In this document: positions 63,082-64,000 of the stretch, piece after piece
Layout of the letters: each line of letters opens with the position of its first letter
How positions within the stretch are numbered: position 1 is the first letter of the stretch
NCBI RefSeq assembly: GCF_033878955.1
Contig: NZ_CP138858.1
Span: forward strand, 620,001-684,000
DNA: 64,000 bases
Direction: 5' to 3'
Source of the DNA: Coraliomargarita algicola
GTDB taxonomy: Bacteria; Verrucomicrobiota; Verrucomicrobiia; Opitutales; Coraliomargaritaceae
Position numbers and translations under genes: made by a program
The notes under the pieces: model-generated
Database searches by the model: none
What the model was told of the DNA's origin: nothing
The model's input: only the letters and a program-made list of their open reading frames with translations

Positions 63082-64000
63082 TTAAAAGGCTCCGCTTTGG
63101 CGGAAGAGGTTTAGGTAATAATTATCTGCCTGCGGAATGACGCCGTGCCGATCACGGATGGCTTTTCTGAGTCCACGAATGCTGGCGTAGTATTGTTCAT
63201 CTGTGCCCTCGCCTGCCGCATACAATGCTTCCGCTTGAGCCAAGGCCTCGGACAAATCCGGAGCAGGCTTTTGCAGCTGTTTAAGCGCCGCCGAGGCTTC
63301 ATGCCCCAACTGGATCAAGGCATAGAGACCTGGCCGGAAGGGATAGGCATGCTTGAGATACGATGAATCGGCATGACTGGACGACACCTCCCGATAAGAC
63401 GGCAGTTTCTCAGACATCACTAGAAAGCCCTCGCTGTCGGTCATGCAAAAAACCGCATGAGAGGTGCCCGGCGGCACCCGCCCCTCAATACGACCGCCAG
63501 TAATCTCAGCGGGTGCTTCAAACCACATTTCACGACGTCCGCGTGAAAGCTCAAACTCGCCGCCGTTCACTGTGTAAAGCAGTTTAGCATCCACAATGCT
63601 CGATGTATCCTTGCCTGTTTCAACTTCGACCCAGATACGGTCACGGTCTTCACCGCGCGCGAGAACTTCGGGGATTTTGTCCTGATGTTCGTGGCTCTCA
63701 ATCGTCGGATTTTTATAAGGGTAGCTCACCCCAGCCGCATCCAGAAAGGCATCCAGTTCACTCAATAATTCTTGAGTCAATTCCGGCATGGCATCGGCCA
63801 GGTTATTCGCCTCCCCCACATCCGCCATTGAGCCATCCTCATGATACAGCCGATAGAGCGAAACCATGGGGTCTTTATTATTCCCCGGCCCAAGATTACG
63901 ATACACCTTCCAGGGGCCCTTGCGCATTGCAGCGCCAGAGGACAATTCGATCGGAAAATAGAAATAGATGCTCTCACGTGTGGTGCCATCCGCAAAACGA
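63082..64000 (-). CDS. Sulfatase, C-terminal part (gene cut by the window end)
   Basis: The open frame runs to the window edge, so the 5' part with the catalytic Cys is missing. The first visible residues (DGTTRESIYFYFPIELSSG, then AAMRKGPWKVYRNLG and LYRLYHED) are the C-terminal subdomain of an S1 sulfatase. After the usual end (LLSELDAFLDAAG) about 180 residues continue, with a beta-type domain (RIWVEVETGKDTSSIVDAKLLY) and a helical tail. This C-terminal extension is not part of the standard sulfatase fold. It is the most upstream visible gene of the TRAP/GH115 operon. Confidence 0.82.
   Translation of the reverse strand, partial: RFADGTTRESIYFYFPIELSSGAAMRKGPWKVYRNLGPGNNKDPMVSLYRLYHEDGSMADVGEANNLADAMPELTQELLSELDAFLDAAGVSYPYKNPTIESHEHQDKIPEVLARGEDRDRIWVEVETGKDTSSIVDAKLLYTVNGGEFELSRGRREMWFEAPAEITGGRIEGRVPPGTSHAVFCMTDSEGFLVMSEKLPSYREVSSSHADSSYLKHAYPFRPGLYALIQLGHEASAALKQLQKPAPDLSEALAQAEALYAAGEGTDEQYYASIRGLRKAIRDRHGVIPQADNYYLNLFRQSGAF

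Overview
The window looks like a chromosome segment of a marine Verrucomicrobiota bacterium, most likely of the Opitutales/Puniceicoccaceae type (Lentimonas- or Coraliomargarita-like). This placement is inference. It rests on three GH29 and one GH95 fucosidases with sulfatases, PEP-CTERM-type surface proteins, a DUF1559-type prepilin, a TRAP transporter instead of SusCD, and weak Shine-Dalgarno signals. No 16S or other marker gene is present to confirm it.

Layout. (1) 1-4.9 kb: a small membrane protein, tatC and ppdK, separated by intergenic spacers full of dispersed repeats, including two copies of a MITE-like element with terminal inverted repeats. (2) 5.1-11.1 kb: a seven-gene minus-strand cluster running membrane protein, degenerate Ser/Thr kinase, unknown, ParA-type ATPase, unknown, small protein, SUI1/YciH-like factor. 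I do not recognise it as a described system. (3) 11.6-14.1 kb: a family-4-like uracil-DNA glycosylase missing two iron-sulfur cysteines, a class III nucleotidyl cyclase and an L-fucose mutarotase (FucU). (4) 14.3-22.5 kb: a defence island that looks like a gutted type I restriction-modification locus. An hsdS 3' tail lies at one end and an hsdR 5' head at the other. Between them are a four-helix-bundle protein, a GHKL/MORC-like ATPase with a PD-(D/E)xK nuclease domain (split by a -1 frameshift at an A8 run), a second PD-(D/E)xK protein, a GmrSD-like DUF262/DUF1524 protein and an AlbA_2/HATPase protein. AT-rich degenerate repeats sit at the module joints. (5) 22.6-29.7 kb: housekeeping and conserved genes (lepA, purD, a low-molecular-weight phosphatase, an RGG/Ala-Lys-Glu-rich protein). 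(6) 29.9-30.5 kb: tRNA-Leu(AAG) followed directly by five tandem 103-bp repeats. (7) 30.9-64.0 kb: a large catabolic locus, all on the minus strand.

The catabolic locus encodes three GH29 fucosidases, one GH95 fucosidase, four S1-type sulfatases (one cut by the window edge), one GH43, two GH28-like proteins, one GH115-like protein, several esterases, a Tat-exported PhoD-like phosphatase, three PEP-CTERM-like proteins and a complete TRAP transporter (dctPQM). Together these suggest breakdown of a sulfated, probably acetylated, fucose-rich polysaccharide (a fucoidan or similar) that also carries uronic acids. Desulfation, deacetylation and exo-cleavage would occur outside the cytoplasm, and TRAP would import an acidic product. 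A 16-bp palindrome of the form TCGCG-N6-CGCGA lies 65-96 bp before the first gene of five separate transcription units in this locus, and is a good candidate operator for a shared regulator.
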